In this document: piece by piece, positions 36,516 to 47,889 of the stretch
Numbering within the stretch: the first letter of the stretch is position 1
Layout: the number at the start of each line of letters is the position of its first letter
Notes under the pieces: model-generated
What the model was told of the DNA's origin: nothing
The model's input: only the letters and a program-made list of their open reading frames with translations
The model's database searches: none
DNA from: an uncultured Bradyrhizobium sp.
Lineage (GTDB): Bacteria > Pseudomonadota > Alphaproteobacteria > Rhizobiales > Xanthobacteraceae
NCBI RefSeq assembly: GCF_936928535.1
Contig: NZ_CAKZHY010000061.1
Location: forward strand, 1-64,000
DNA length: 64,000 bases
Direction of reading: 5' to 3'
Program-made: the position numbers and the translations under genes

Positions 36516-37445
36516 ATGCTGAAACAGCTTTTTGCGCCGCAACTTGTCATTTTGTATGTGCTTGTGGCATCGACGATTTACGTTCACTTCCGCGGCAAGC
36601 AGCGGCTGCGCTTCGCGCGCCAGCTCGGCGATCACTCGACCTATCTCGCGCCCTACAATGTGCTGATGTATGCGGGCTCGGCGGTGCCGAACAAGCCGGT
36701 GATCTCGGTCGAGCAGTTTCCCGAGTTGAAGCCGCTCAGCGAAAACTGGGAAACCATCCGCGACGAGGCTGTACGCCTGTTCGACGAGGGCTTCATCCGC
36801 GCCGCCGCCAAGAACAACGACTGGGGCTTCTACTCGTTCTTCAAGAGTGGCTGGAAGCGGTTTTACCTGAAATGGTACGACGACTTCCTGCCCTCGGCGA
36901 ACACGCTGTGTCCGAAGACGGTGGAGCTGCTCAAGTCGATTCCGAGCGTCCACGGCGCAATGTTCGCGATGCTGCCGCCGGGCGGCAAGCTCGGCGCCCA
37001 CCGCGATCCCTTCGCCGGCTCGCTCCGCTACCATCTCGGTCTCGTGACGCCGAACTCGAACAAGTGCCGAATCCTCGTCGATGGCGTCGAATGCGTCTGG
37101 CGCGATGGGGAAGCCTTCATGTTCGATGAGACTTTCATCCACAGGGCCGAGAATGCGACCGACGTCAATCGCATCATCCTGTTCTGCGACGTCGAGCGTC
37201 CGATGAAGTACGGCTTCATGACCGCGATCAATCGCTGGGTCAGCCATCACATCGTCAAGGCGTCGGCGACCCAGAACGTCGATGGCGAGCATGTCGGCGC
37301 GCTTAACAAGGTGTTCGGCAAGCTCTACGAGATCCATCTCGGCAGCCGAAAGGTCAAGGAGTGGAACCGCAACGTTTACTACTCGCTGAAATATTCGCTG
37401 ACGGCGCTGGTTCTCGGCCTCATCGTATTCTCGGCGCTGAGGTGA
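36516..37445 (+). CDS. lpxO: LpxO-like lipid A 2-hydroxylase (aspartyl/asparaginyl beta-hydroxylase fold)
   Basis: A 309-aa Fe(II)/2-oxoglutarate-dependent enzyme of the aspartyl/asparaginyl beta-hydroxylase family. The iron ligands are His162 and Asp164 in 'LGAHRDPFAGSL' and His209 in 'FDETFIHRAENAT', with 'YHLGLVTPNSNKCRI' between them. Hydrophobic ends ('LVILYVLVASTIYV' at residues 10-23 and a C-terminal 'YSLTALVLGLIVFSAL') anchor it to the membrane, as in Salmonella LpxO (302 aa). The likely reaction is 2-hydroxylation of a lipid A acyl chain. ATG chosen at MLKQLFAPQ; the upstream frame has no ribosome site. Confidence 0.82.
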   Translation: MLKQLFAPQLVILYVLVASTIYVHFRGKQRLRFARQLGDHSTYLAPYNVLMYAGSAVPNKPVISVEQFPELKPLSENWETIRDEAVRLFDEGFIRAAAKNNDWGFYSFFKSGWKRFYLKWYDDFLPSANTLCPKTVELLKSIPSVHGAMFAMLPPGGKLGAHRDPFAGSLRYHLGLVTPNSNKCRILVDGVECVWRDGEAFMFDETFIHRAENATDVNRIILFCDVERPMKYGFMTAINRWVSHHIVKASATQNVDGEHVGALNKVFGKLYEIHLGSRKVKEWNRNVYYSLKYSLTALVLGLIVFSALR

Positions 37446-37486
37446 TCGGCGGACACCACGTTGCCTGAATCAAAACGGAGCAGGCA

Positions 37487-37945
37487 ATGGGCTCGTTGCC
37501 ACTTGCAAACACCGCGACCGTGCAGTTCTTCCGCGAGTGGCTGGAAACGTTCTCAGGGTATGTCCGCGAGGTCGACTACGCCTCGGCGCGGCCACTGTTT
37601 CATCCTGAAGTCCTGGCGTTTGGCACACACAACGATGTCATCCCCGGCCTCGATCAGTGGGTCACCACGCAGTGGGACAACGTCTGGCCGAAGACGAGCG
37701 ACTTCCGATTTGTGCTCGACCAGATCTCGATCCTGGCGTCTTCCGATAGCTCCATGGTGACGGTGATCGCGCCGTGGACGAGCACGGGCTACCATCCTGA
37801 CGGTCGCGCGTTTCCGCGCCCTGGCCGCGCCACCATGATCTTTTCGAGGAATGGTGATCGCTGGCTGTGCGTGCATTCGCACATGTCCCTCAATCGCGGT
37901 GTGCCCCAGACAAGCCACGCCGACCGGCCGGTGAAGGCCTGGTAG
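37487..37945 (+). CDS. SnoaL-like / NTF2-fold protein
   Basis: A 152-aa protein. 'FFREWLETFSGYVREVDYAS', 'ARPLFHPEVLAFGTHNDV' and 'RATMIFSRNGDRWLCVHSHM' match the cone-shaped SnoaL/DUF4440 fold, in which a hydrophobic pocket binds a ligand or serves as an isomerase-like active site. No catalytic residues can be assigned. It follows the LpxO-like gene by 41 nt and is closed by a strong terminator. Confidence 0.72.
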   Translation: MGSLPLANTATVQFFREWLETFSGYVREVDYASARPLFHPEVLAFGTHNDVIPGLDQWVTTQWDNVWPKTSDFRFVLDQISILASSDSSMVTVIAPWTSTGYHPDGRAFPRPGRATMIFSRNGDRWLCVHSHMSLNRGVPQTSHADRPVKAW

Positions 37946-37959
37946 AGCCAGCGGAAATG

Positions 37960-37990
37960 AAAAGGCCCCGAACGATGTTTGGGGCCTTTT
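37960..37990. terminator. Bidirectional terminator between convergent genes
   Basis: AAAAGGCCCC, 11-nt loop, GGGGCCTTTT: a perfect 10-bp stem with an A-run on one side and a T-run on the other. It lies 14 nt after the SnoaL-like stop and 21 nt before the stop of the FAH-family gene, so it can end transcripts from both sides. Confidence 0.9.
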
Positions 37991-38011
37991 GATTTCTAGG
38001 TGCCGTGCAGC

Positions 38012-38713
38012 TTATTCCGGCTGGCCGATGCTCACCTTCAGTGTGCCGACGCCGTCGACGCCGCATTCGAGCTTGTCGCCAGGCTGGAGCTGCGACACGC
38101 CGGCCGGCGTGCCCGTCATGATGATGTCACCGGCGGCGAGCCTCACCTGCTGCGAGAGCTGCCAGATCGTCTCCGGCACGTTCCAGATCATCTGTTCGAG
38201 ATCGCCTGTCTGGGCTTCCTTGCCGTTGACCGTGAGCCAGATCTTGCCCTTGATGGGATGGCCGATCTTGGAGGCTGGCTGAATGGCGGAGGCGGGCGCC
38301 GAGCCGTCGAACGACTTGCCGATCTCCCAGGGGCGCTCCTTCTTGCGCGAGGCGATCTGAAGGTCGCGGCGCGTGAGGTCGATGCCGACGGCATAGCCGT
38401 AGACATGGTCGAGCGCCTTGTCGGCGGGGATGTTCAGCCCGCCGCTCTTCAGCGCGACGATCAGCTCGACCTCGTGATGCAGGTCCTTGGTCAGCGGCGG
38501 ATAGGGAATGGTGGCGCCATCCGGCACGAGCATGTCGGCGTGCTTGGCGAAGAAGAACGGCGGCGCGCGCTCGTCATTGCCCATCTCGCGAATGTGCTCG
38601 AGATAGTTGCGGCCGACGCACCAGATGCGACGCACCGGATAGCGGCCGGCCTCGCCGACGACGGGGAGCGAAGCCTGGGGCGGAGGCGGGATCACGTAGG
38701 AGGCGGCGTTCAT
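38012..38713 (-). CDS. Fumarylacetoacetate hydrolase family protein
   Basis: A 233-aa protein of the FAH superfamily, of the size of fumarylpyruvate hydrolase and acylpyruvases. 'IWCVGRNYLEHIREMG' is the family N-terminal block. 'PPLTKDLHHEVELIVALKSG' provides the metal-binding Glu-x-Glu pattern and 'GYAVGIDLTRRDLQ' the aspartate. 'IMTGTPAGVSQLQPGDKLEC' is the conserved C-terminal block. It probably cleaves a C-C bond in a ring-cleavage product; substrate unknown. It starts 36 nt upstream of the stop of the ABC exporter gene, which lies upstream of it in the same direction. Confidence 0.9.
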   Translation of the reverse strand: MNAASYVIPPPPQASLPVVGEAGRYPVRRIWCVGRNYLEHIREMGNDERAPPFFFAKHADMLVPDGATIPYPPLTKDLHHEVELIVALKSGGLNIPADKALDHVYGYAVGIDLTRRDLQIASRKKERPWEIGKSFDGSAPASAIQPASKIGHPIKGKIWLTVNGKEAQTGDLEQMIWNVPETIWQLSQQVRLAAGDIIMTGTPAGVSQLQPGDKLECGVDGVGTLKVSIGQPE

Positions 38714-38748
38714 GAGGCGGTCTCGCTGCTCTTGAGGTGGGGAGAACT

Positions 38749-40551
<1,803 letters not shown>

Positions 40552-40669
40552 CCGTAGTCCATTGACGGCGCTGGGAAAAGCCTGCCCGCGCGTCAGGGAT
40601 CGAATGGCCTCTGTGCCCGCTAAAGCTGCGCTTTTCAAGCCCAATTAAAGGCTTGCGCAGGATGCGATT

Positions 40670-41683
40670 CTAGGCCGAGACGGCTTGGCGAAGCTCGCCG
40701 TGGCGCTCCCGGAACAGCTTGTCCTCCCAGGCCAGCGCGTGGGCCGCGATGATCTCGAGGTCCTCGTATTGCGGCTTCCAGTCGAGCAGGCCGCGGATGC
40801 GGCTGGTGTCGGCGACCATGGTCATGATGTCGCCGGGCCGACGCGGGGCGTATTGTACGGCGAAGCTGCGGCCCGAGACACGGCGCACCGCGTCGATGGT
40901 TTCCAGCACTGAATAGCCGCGGCCATAGCCGCAATTCAGCGTGGTCGAGGCGCCGCCATTGCGCAAATAGGCCAGCGCCGAGCGGTGCGCCTGCGACAGG
41001 TCTGTGACGTGGATGAAGTCGCGGATGCAGCTGCCGTCCGGGGTCGGATAGTCGGTGCCGAACACGTCGATCTTGGCGCGCTGCCCGGTCGCCGCCTCGA
41101 CCGCGATCTTGAGCAGATGTGTGGCGCCGACGGTAGCAAGCCCGATGCGCGCCTGCGGATCGGCGCCGGCGACGTTGAAATAGCGCAAGGTGACGTACTG
41201 CATGCCGTAGGCGGCGGCGACGTCGTGCAGCATGATTTCGGTCATCAGCTTCGACGAGCCGTAAGGCGACAGCGGCCGGGTCGGCGCGTGCTCGGGCACG
41301 GGCACCTGGTCCGGATTGCCGTAGACGGCGGCGGTCGAGGAGAAGATGAAGCGGCCAATGCCGCGCTTGACTGCGACGTTGAGCAGATTGCGCGCGGTGG
41401 TGAAGTTGTTGCGATAATAGCCGAGCGGATCGCGCATCGAGTCCGGCACGACCACGGAGCCCGCGAAATGGATGATGCTTTCGACATTATGCTGGGCAAT
41501 CACGCCCTCGAGCAGGTTCTCGTCGCCGGCATCGCCGATGAACAGCGGCACGCGCTCGGGCAGATAGGCGGAGAACCCGGTGGAGAGATCGTCGATCACG
41601 ACGACATCCTCGCCGGCTTCCGCCAGCGCCAGGACCGTGTGACTTCCGATATAGCCGGCGCCGCCGGTGACTAGCACAGTCAT
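40670..41683 (-). CDS. galE: UDP-glucose 4-epimerase
   Basis: A 337-aa extended SDR. The NAD site is 'VTGGAGYIGSHT' (residues 5-16), the catalytic tyrosine lies in 'YGSSKLMTE', and 'SFAVQYAPRRPGDIMTMVAD' is typical of GalE C-termini. It interconverts UDP-glucose and UDP-galactose for surface polysaccharide. 118 nt separate it from the MsbA-like gene in the same direction, and it is divergent from the next glycosyltransferase. Confidence 0.95.
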   Translation of the reverse strand: MTVLVTGGAGYIGSHTVLALAEAGEDVVVIDDLSTGFSAYLPERVPLFIGDAGDENLLEGVIAQHNVESIIHFAGSVVVPDSMRDPLGYYRNNFTTARNLLNVAVKRGIGRFIFSSTAAVYGNPDQVPVPEHAPTRPLSPYGSSKLMTEIMLHDVAAAYGMQYVTLRYFNVAGADPQARIGLATVGATHLLKIAVEAATGQRAKIDVFGTDYPTPDGSCIRDFIHVTDLSQAHRSALAYLRNGGASTTLNCGYGRGYSVLETIDAVRRVSGRSFAVQYAPRRPGDIMTMVADTSRIRGLLDWKPQYEDLEIIAAHALAWEDKLFRERHGELRQAVSA

Positions 41684-41809
41684 GATCTCACCCGTCCTCG
41701 ATCAACGCGCCAAGTTAACGTCTGCGTGGTGAAGAGGGGGTATCGGCGGTCTTGAACTGGTCACTATGCTTAATGTTGCGTATAGGAGACGCACCAAACG
41801 GAGCATGAC

Positions 41810-42847
41810 GTGGCGAATTCCCCCAGCGATCTCGAAGTGATCGTGCCAAATTTGCACAGGCGCTATTCAGGGGTCACCGCGACCAACCGGATGGTGGCGC
41901 CGCGGCTGGCAAAGCTCTTTCACGCGGGCTGGTTCGGCTCGGACGCGCCGGAGGGGATTGCGCGGCTCGGCTTCAGTGTTGTCCTGAAACTATGGCGCCG
42001 CAAGTCGCCCGTGATCTGGCATGCGCGGCGCAATAACGAGATGATCGCAGGCGTGCTACTCCGCGCACTCGGCTGGCCGCTCAAGCTGGTGTTCACCTCG
42101 GCGGGGCAGCGCCATCACAGCTGGATCACGCGTTGGCTAATCCGTCAGATGGATGCGATCATTGCGACATCCGGCATCTCCGCCTCGTTCCTGAAAGTGC
42201 AATCGACGGTGGTACCCCACGGCGTCGACACCGACACCTATGCACCGCCGAAGGATCGCGCCGCCGCGTTCGCAGAAAGCGGTTTGCCGGGTCGCTACGC
42301 CATCGGCTGCTTCGGTCGCGTCCGCGCGCAAAAGGGCACGGATGTCTTCGTCGATGCGATGTGCCGGCTGTTGCCGCTCTATCCTGACTTCACTGCCGTC
42401 ATCGTCGGTCAGGTCACAGCCGAGCAGATACCGTTTGCGAATGATCTGAAGAGTCGCATCGAGGCTGCCGGCCTGCAATCGCGCATTGTCATCACGGGCG
42501 AGCTGCCGATCGAGCAAGTGCAGCGTTGGTATCAACGATTGACGATCTACGCCTTCACCTCGCGCAATGAAGGTTTCGGCTTGACGCTGATCGAGGCGAT
42601 GGCGGCGGGCAGTGCCCTTGTCGCCGCGCGCGCCGGTGCGGCCGAACTTGTGGTGGAGGATGGCGTGAGTGGCGTGCTGATTGCGCCAGGTGATGCTGAG
42701 GTCCTGGCGGCAGCGCTGGAGCCGCTGATGCGCGATGTCGCTAAGGCGACTGTGATGGGTAAGTGCGCACGCGAGCGAGTACTCGCCAAGTTTAGCCTGA
42801 ACGCGGAAGCGGCTCGGATCGGCGAGATCTATCGGCAGCTACTCTGA
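41810..42847 (+). CDS. Glycosyltransferase family 4, probable LPS core
   Basis: A 345-aa GT-B enzyme. 'VIVPNLHRRYSGVTATNR' holds the acceptor-side glycine, 'VVPHGVDTDTYAPPKDR' the hinge, and 'NEGFGLTLIEAMAAGSALVA' the E-x7-E donor site. 'RRNNEMIAGVLLRALGWPLK' resembles the LPS core mannosyl/glucosyl group. A GTG start is preferred, with GGAG 6 nt upstream; the ATG 5 nt earlier is out of frame. It sits between galE and the heptose genes. Confidence 0.9.
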   Translation: MANSPSDLEVIVPNLHRRYSGVTATNRMVAPRLAKLFHAGWFGSDAPEGIARLGFSVVLKLWRRKSPVIWHARRNNEMIAGVLLRALGWPLKLVFTSAGQRHHSWITRWLIRQMDAIIATSGISASFLKVQSTVVPHGVDTDTYAPPKDRAAAFAESGLPGRYAIGCFGRVRAQKGTDVFVDAMCRLLPLYPDFTAVIVGQVTAEQIPFANDLKSRIEAAGLQSRIVITGELPIEQVQRWYQRLTIYAFTSRNEGFGLTLIEAMAAGSALVAARAGAAELVVEDGVSGVLIAPGDAEVLAAALEPLMRDVAKATVMGKCARERVLAKFSLNAEAARIGEIYRQLL

Positions 42848-43051
42848 AGTGCTTTTGCAATGCGAAAAAGCCCATGCACAGTGGCGGTGCGAACCAAGCC
42901 AATTGCTCGCCAGCGCGGACGATCGGAATGCTGATTTCCGAAGTTTGTTTGCCTCGTCGGACAAAACAGTTGTAGTCGGCATCATCCCAAAAACTGCAGA
43001 CGGCATTTCGCCGCCGGGCGCGCAATTCGGCGACCCTCATGTACGTCTTGA

Positions 43052-43360
43052 TCAGGCCGACGTCTCGCGGCTCGACTTCTTCCTGGTCTTCTGACGCAGG
43101 AAGCTGACTTCGAGCGCGTCGCCATTGACGCGATCGAGCTGGCATCTGCGATAGGCAAGTCCGGTTGAAGAAAGCACGAGGAAGAACTCGTTCAATACAA
43201 GCCCCTCAATGGAGGTCTCGACCTGGAGCGTGGCGGAGGTCTCGGACACGTGCTTAACCTGGCAGGGGCGGCGCCAGGTGCCATCTACCGCCATCATCTG
43301 TGCCGTCAGCGGCCGCTCGAAGACGACGCGATGGCTCTTGCGTTCCTTGTCTGTGGACAT
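43052..43360 (-). CDS. PilZ domain protein
   Basis: A 102-aa single-domain protein. 'ERKSHRVVFERPLTAQMM' supplies the RxxxR c-di-GMP-binding pattern of PilZ (Arg7, Arg11) and 'HVSETSATLQVE' the second strand that usually carries the D/NxSxxG motif, here HVSETSA, somewhat degenerate. Such proteins respond to c-di-GMP and often affect polysaccharide production. Its stop codon precedes no nearby gene; the start lies 2 nt from the stop of the 60-aa gene upstream, so they form a bicistron. Confidence 0.78.
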   Translation of the reverse strand: MSTDKERKSHRVVFERPLTAQMMAVDGTWRRPCQVKHVSETSATLQVETSIEGLVLNEFFLVLSSTGLAYRRCQLDRVNGDALEVSFLRQKTRKKSSRETSA

Positions 43361-43362
43361 GT

Positions 43363-43545
43363 CTAGCGTTTCGTCTGCGGCTGCGAATAGGCGCCTGCGA
43401 CTCTTGTTGTTGTGTGCGGCGCCGGGCGCAGCCTGCGCTCGTAAGTGTCAGCAAGATCGAGCAGACGCTTTTTGGTGAACGAGTCCGCTTTGGTCGCGAG
43501 CTCGCGGATCTCTTGAGCGCGCACTTTGATGAAGTTTTCGTCCAT
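43363..43545 (-). CDS. Small hypothetical protein, 60 aa
   Basis: A 60-aa protein starting MDENFIKVRAQEIRELATK and continuing 'ADSFTKKRLLDLADTYERRL', an amphipathic, coiled helix-rich sequence. GGAGG lies 9 nt before the ATG (GGAGGATACAGTCG), which fixes the start over a longer frame. It is co-transcribed with the PilZ gene. Similar 'ARAQEIRELA...L..LA..YE' small proteins are frequent in Bradyrhizobium, from recall. Function unknown. Confidence 0.7.
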   Translation of the reverse strand: MDENFIKVRAQEIRELATKADSFTKKRLLDLADTYERRLRPAPHTTTRVAGAYSQPQTKR

Positions 43546-43634
43546 CGACTGTATCCTCCGGAAAGCCAAGGATGCCAAGTCTTCCCAAAGGTGTAAGCAA
43601 CATATGTTAGGCTGAAGCGATCCGACGGATCGCT

Positions 43635-44180
43635 CTACCCCCGCTTGGACTGGGCAATCACGTTGGTCACAAACGCATCGAGGTCGCCGCCGGGAAAGAG
43701 AAAGCTTGGCAGTCCAAGCGCTTTACCGGCCTCGAGATCTCTCAACTGATCTCCAATCACAAAGCTGCCGTTGAACAGCACCGGCCAGTGCTGAATCAGA
43801 TCGCGCAGCATTCCGGGCGCGGGCTTACGCCAGTCGTGCTCTTGGTTGTAGCCGGCGACCGTTCCTTCCGGATGATAGGGACAAAAACGGATGTCGTCGA
43901 TCCGCGCACCTTCGCGGGCAAGCTCGTCGCGCATCCAGTCGTGCAGCTTCTTTACGTCAGCTTCGGTGAAAAGACCTCGCGCGACGCCGGACTGGTTGGT
44001 GAACACGAAGACCCAATAGCCGGCTTCGTTGAGGCGCCGTATGGCCCTGCTGACATTGGGCATCCAGCGGATGCGGTCACGCGTGGCGATATAGGCGTCG
44101 TCGTGGTTGATGACGCCATCGCGATCGAGGAAGGCGGCCGGCTTCGCCGCGCGCCTGTCAGACCTTTGGCACTCAGACAT
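43635..44180 (-). CDS. gmhB: D-glycero-D-manno-heptose 1,7-bisphosphate phosphatase
   Basis: A 181-aa HAD-type phosphatase. The catalytic DxD motif lies in '[17 protein letters not shown]' and '[19 protein letters not shown]' is the family block II. The Cys-His loop '[10 protein letters not shown]' and '[13 protein letters not shown]' follow, with '[16 protein letters not shown]' as the metal block III. It removes the C7 phosphate in ADP-heptose synthesis. The start overlaps the waaF stop by 8 nt, so both form one operon. The zinc loop usual in GmhB appears only partly conserved. Confidence 0.92.
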   Translation of the reverse strand: MSECQRSDRRAAKPAAFLDRDGVINHDDAYIATRDRIRWMPNVSRAIRRLNEAGYWVFVFTNQSGVARGLFTEADVKKLHDWMRDELAREGARIDDIRFCPYHPEGTVAGYNQEHDWRKPAPGMLRDLIQHWPVLFNGSFVIGDQLRDLEAGKALGLPSFLFPGGDLDAFVTNVIAQSKRG

Positions 44181-45243
44181 CTACGAATCGCTCTCTCCCG
44201 GCAAGAACGTCTCTCGCAATCCCTACCACCTCACTCGCCGCGATATCCCGCATGCAGCGATGGTCATTCTTCCTGCAAACCGTGAGTTGGCACGGTTGGC
44301 ATGAAAGCACGCTCTTATGCTGAACCACGGTTGCGGCGAGGCCATTGAGGGGCGCCCAAAGATAGGGGCTGGTCGGGCCAAAGATGCCCATGGTGGGCGT
44401 GCCCAGCGCGGCCGCGATGTGCATCAGGCCTGAATCATTGGAAATCGCGACGCCGGCCGCCGCCATGGCGAGTACGCCATTGCGCAAATCGTTGCCGGTG
44501 AGATCGCGCACGCCGGGACTGCCGGCTGCGACGATCTCCTGGGCGAGGCCCTTTTCGGCAGGGCCGCCCACCACCCAGACCTCCAGCCCGCGCTCGATCA
44601 GCAGGCGGGCGGCCTCGGGATAATAGGTCCAACGCTTGGAGGGGCCGACCGAGCCGGGGGCGAGCGCCACGGCGGCGCCGCTGGAGAGGCCGTTGGCTTG
44701 GCGCCAACGGGCGATCTCGTCGGCCGGGACGCGCAATTGGGGCACCGGCCATTCGGGGGGAAGCGGCGCGCCATCCGGCTGGGCCAGAGCGGCATTCTCG
44801 TCGATGAAGCGGGGCAGCTTGCTCTCGCCCCAGCGCCATCGGTTGATGAGTCCAAACCGGAATTCGCCAATCCAGCCGACCCGTTCGGGGATACCGGCCA
44901 GCGTCGGCGCGATGGCGGCCTTCCAGGTACGGGGCAGCACGAGGGCCGTGCCGTAGTTCCGCTCGCGCAGGAGCTCTGCCAAGCCGAACTGGCGGCGAAC
45001 CGCTAGGCGGCTGCGCGGTAAATCCCATACGATCCCGCTGCGCACACCCGGCATATAGTCGACCAGGGGAGCGCAGAGAGTGGTCGTCAAGAGATCGACC
45101 GGCCGATTCGGCCAGCGTTCCTTTAGGACCCGAACAACCGTATGATTCCGAACGAAATCGCCGATCCACATATAGGGGATGATCAGGATCGGTCGCGTGT
45201 CGCTACGTTCCCCACTCCGGTCAAAATGCGAATCAATATTCAT
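44173..45243 (-). CDS. waaF: ADP-heptose:LPS heptosyltransferase
   Basis: A 356-aa family 9 glycosyltransferase that adds heptose to LPS core. '[19 protein letters not shown]' is the N-terminal block, '[20 protein letters not shown]' the acceptor/donor hinge, and '[20 protein letters not shown]' with '[13 protein letters not shown]' the ADP-heptose site of the WaaC/WaaF family. The first codon of the longer frame is TTG; the ATG five codons later was preferred. The WaaF assignment over WaaC is by overall resemblance. It is divergent from hldD. Confidence 0.9.
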   Translation of the reverse strand: MNIDSHFDRSGERSDTRPILIIPYMWIGDFVRNHTVVRVLKERWPNRPVDLLTTTLCAPLVDYMPGVRSGIVWDLPRSRLAVRRQFGLAELLRERNYGTALVLPRTWKAAIAPTLAGIPERVGWIGEFRFGLINRWRWGESKLPRFIDENAALAQPDGAPLPPEWPVPQLRVPADEIARWRQANGLSSGAAVALAPGSVGPSKRWTYYPEAARLLIERGLEVWVVGGPAEKGLAQEIVAAGSPGVRDLTGNDLRNGVLAMAAAGVAISNDSGLMHIAAALGTPTMGIFGPTSPYLWAPLNGLAATVVQHKSVLSCQPCQLTVCRKNDHRCMRDIAASEVVGIARDVLAGRERFVDV

Positions 45244-45414
45244 TCTTTGATTGACCAAGACGCCCTGATGCCCGCTTCGGTTATCCGCTTCAGACCGGCA
45301 GGTAAAGACGGCAGAAGCAAGTCCAAGAGCGTCAACCCAAACCGCTTACACTTTTGTGGATGATGCGCTACGGCAGGGCTTGGACCGCAAAAAATGTTCA
45401 GGCAGGTATTTGGA

Positions 45415-46395
45415 ATGTTGCTGGTGACTGGCGGAGCCGGTTTTATCGGATCGAATGTCGTTGCTGCGCTCAACGAGGCCGGGCATCCTGGTGTCGTGAT
45501 CTGCGATCTGCTGGGCAGCGAGGGCAAATGGCGCAATCTGGCAAAGCGCCAACTTGTGGATATCGTCCCCCCCGCCGAGCTCCATGGATGGCTGAAGGGC
45601 CGCAAGTTGGACGCCGTAATCCATCTTGGGGCAATTTCCGAGACCACCGCGACCGACGGCGATCTCGTAATCGAAACCAATTTCCGGTTCTCGACGCGCC
45701 TGCTCGACTGGTGCACGGTGAACACGGTGCCGCTGATCTACGCCTCTTCCGCCGCGACGTACGGAGACGGCGCGGAGGGTTTTGACGACGATGCCTCGCT
45801 GCCGGAGCTGAAAAAGCTGCGGCCGATGAATCTTTACGGTTGGAGTAAGCATCTCTTCGATCTTGCGGTCGCCGGGCGCGTCATGAAGGGCGATCCGCTG
45901 CCACCTCAATGGGCAGGGCTGAAATTTTTCAACGTGTTCGGCCCGAACGAATACCACAAGGGTACGATGATGAGCGTGCTGGCGCGCCGCTTCGACGACG
46001 TCAAGGCAGGCCGTGTTGTTCAACTATTCAAGTCTTACCGAGATGGCATCGCCGATGGCGACCAGCGCCGCGATTTTATCTATGTCGACGACGTCGTGCG
46101 CGTCATTCTATGGCTGCTGGCGACGCCCTCGGTGTCGGGGCTGTTCAATGTCGGCACCGGCAAGGCGCGCAGTTTCCGGGAATTGATGCTGGCTGCGTAT
46201 GCAGCGCTCGGCACCAAACCCAATATCGATTACGTCGACATGCCCGAGCAGATCCGCGGCAGCTACCAATATTACACGGAGAGCAAGGTCGATCGTCTAT
46301 ACCGTGCCGGATATAACGGTGGCTTTACGACGCTCGATGACGCGGTGAAGGCCTATGTCGGGAACTTTCTCGACCGGCCAGATCGCTTCCGTTGA
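45415..46395 (+). CDS. hldD: ADP-L-glycero-D-manno-heptose 6-epimerase
   Basis: A 326-aa SDR enzyme that inverts C6 of ADP-D-glycero-heptose. 'LLVTGGAGFIGSNVV' at residues 2-16 is the NAD site, 'LGAISETTATDGD' is a family-specific block, and the YxxxK motif is in 'NLYGWSKHLFD'. 'FFNVFGPNEYHKGTMMSV' fits HldD. An ATG 21 nt upstream (adding MFRQVFG) is possible, but the family usually starts at this methionine. Next comes hldE after 12 nt. Confidence 0.95.
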   Translation: MLLVTGGAGFIGSNVVAALNEAGHPGVVICDLLGSEGKWRNLAKRQLVDIVPPAELHGWLKGRKLDAVIHLGAISETTATDGDLVIETNFRFSTRLLDWCTVNTVPLIYASSAATYGDGAEGFDDDASLPELKKLRPMNLYGWSKHLFDLAVAGRVMKGDPLPPQWAGLKFFNVFGPNEYHKGTMMSVLARRFDDVKAGRVVQLFKSYRDGIADGDQRRDFIYVDDVVRVILWLLATPSVSGLFNVGTGKARSFRELMLAAYAALGTKPNIDYVDMPEQIRGSYQYYTESKVDRLYRAGYNGGFTTLDDAVKAYVGNFLDRPDRFR

Positions 46396-46407
46396 GGCCT
46401 ATTCATC

Positions 46408-47889
46408 ATGCCGACGCCCATTCTCGATTTCGATGCTCTGGCACAAGCGATCTCTCAGCGCACGGTGCTCTGCATCGGCGACATTATGCTGGACGAGTTC
46501 GTTTATGGCGAGGTGTCGCGAATATCACCGGAAGCGCCGACACCAGTTCTCGCCGCCCAGCGCAGCGAGATCCATGTCGGAGGCGCCGGCAATGTTGCGC
46601 GCAATGTAGTGTCCCTCGGTGCGCACTGTGTCTTCGTCGGTCTCGTCGGCGAGGACGATGCGGGCGCGCGCCTCGGCTCCGCGCTAGCAGGATACGCCGG
46701 CATTGAAAGCGCGCTGGTGTGCGACCCATCACGGCCGACAACTCGAAAAGTCCGCTTTGTCTCCGAACATTTTTCGACACATATGCTGCGCGCGGATTGG
46801 GAGCAAGCGCTGCCCGCCTCCGACGAGGTCGAGACGGAATTGATCAAGGCGATCCTACCGCAAATCGCGCGCGCCGATATTGTGCTGCTGTCCGACTATG
46901 CGAAGGGCCTGCTGACTGCGCGCGTGATCCGTCACACCATCGATGCCGCGCGACAACTCGGCAAGCCCGTGATCGTCGATCCCAAGAGCCTGAACTGGGC
47001 GATCTATCGCGGCGCCACGTTGCTGACGCCCAACCGCAAAGAATTTGCCGAAGCGACCCGTAGCCGCGCCGACACGCCGCAGAGCGTCGTCGATGCCAGC
47101 GAGGACGTGATGCGGCTTGCCGATTGTGAGGCGATCCTAATTACCCAAGGCGAGCACGGCATGACGTTGGTGCCGCGTCATGGCGAAGTCGTCCATGTTC
47201 CAGCTTTCCCGGCGGAGGTGCGCGACGTCTCCGGCGCGGGCGACACCGTCGCTGCCACGCTTGCGGTCTCGATCGCGGCAGGAGCTGATTGGGACACGGC
47301 GCTGCGCATGGCAAGTGCCGCTGCCGCGGTGGCAGTCGGCAAGCAGGGCACTGCCAGCGTCAGCGTCGACGAGGTGCGCCGAAAGATTCTGCCGCATGCG
47401 ACACTCGCGGCCGAGGAGAAGGTCGTAAGCGCTGCTGCATTCGATTACCAGCTGGCTGAATGGAAAAGGCAAAAGCTGCGCGTCGGCTTCACCAATGGCT
47501 GCTTCGACATCCTACATCCCGGCCACGTCAAGGTATTGACTGCGGCGCGTGCCGCCTGCGATCGCCTGGTCGTCGGTCTCAATAGCGACGCGTCAGTGCG
47601 GCGGCTTAAGGGCGCTGACCGCCCGGTTCAAGACCAGCGGGCTCGTGCTGAAGTGCTTGCTGCGCTCGAGGCCGTCGACCTCGTCGTTATTTTCGAGGAA
47701 GACACGCCAATCGATCTGATCACCCGGATCGCGCCGAGTGTTCTGGTCAAAGGTGGCGATTATACACGCGAACAGGTGGTTGGCCACGAGGTGGTCGAGG
47801 CCGCCGGTGGAACGGTCGTGCTGGTTGACATCCTCCAGGGCTTCAGCACGACGGCGCTCGTCCATCGCGCGCGCGGGGGGGCGACGTGA
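46408..47889 (+). CDS. hldE: Bifunctional heptose-7-phosphate kinase / heptose-1-phosphate adenylyltransferase
   Basis: A 493-aa two-domain enzyme. Residues 1-330 are a PfkB/ribokinase-type kinase ('[20 protein letters not shown]', '[19 protein letters not shown]', with the catalytic aspartate in GAGD). Residues 355-493 are a nucleotidyltransferase with '[17 protein letters not shown]' from about residue 361. It makes ADP-heptose after phosphorylating D-glycero-D-manno-heptose-7-phosphate. hldD precedes it by 12 nt. The gmhA gene for the first committed step is not in this window. Confidence 0.97.
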   Translation: MPTPILDFDALAQAISQRTVLCIGDIMLDEFVYGEVSRISPEAPTPVLAAQRSEIHVGGAGNVARNVVSLGAHCVFVGLVGEDDAGARLGSALAGYAGIESALVCDPSRPTTRKVRFVSEHFSTHMLRADWEQALPASDEVETELIKAILPQIARADIVLLSDYAKGLLTARVIRHTIDAARQLGKPVIVDPKSLNWAIYRGATLLTPNRKEFAEATRSRADTPQSVVDASEDVMRLADCEAILITQGEHGMTLVPRHGEVVHVPAFPAEVRDVSGAGDTVAATLAVSIAAGADWDTALRMASAAAAVAVGKQGTASVSVDEVRRKILPHATLAAEEKVVSAAAFDYQLAEWKRQKLRVGFTNGCFDILHPGHVKVLTAARAACDRLVVGLNSDASVRRLKGADRPVQDQRARAEVLAALEAVDLVVIFEEDTPIDLITRIAPSVLVKGGDYTREQVVGHEVVEAAGGTVVLVDILQGFSTTALVHRARGGAT

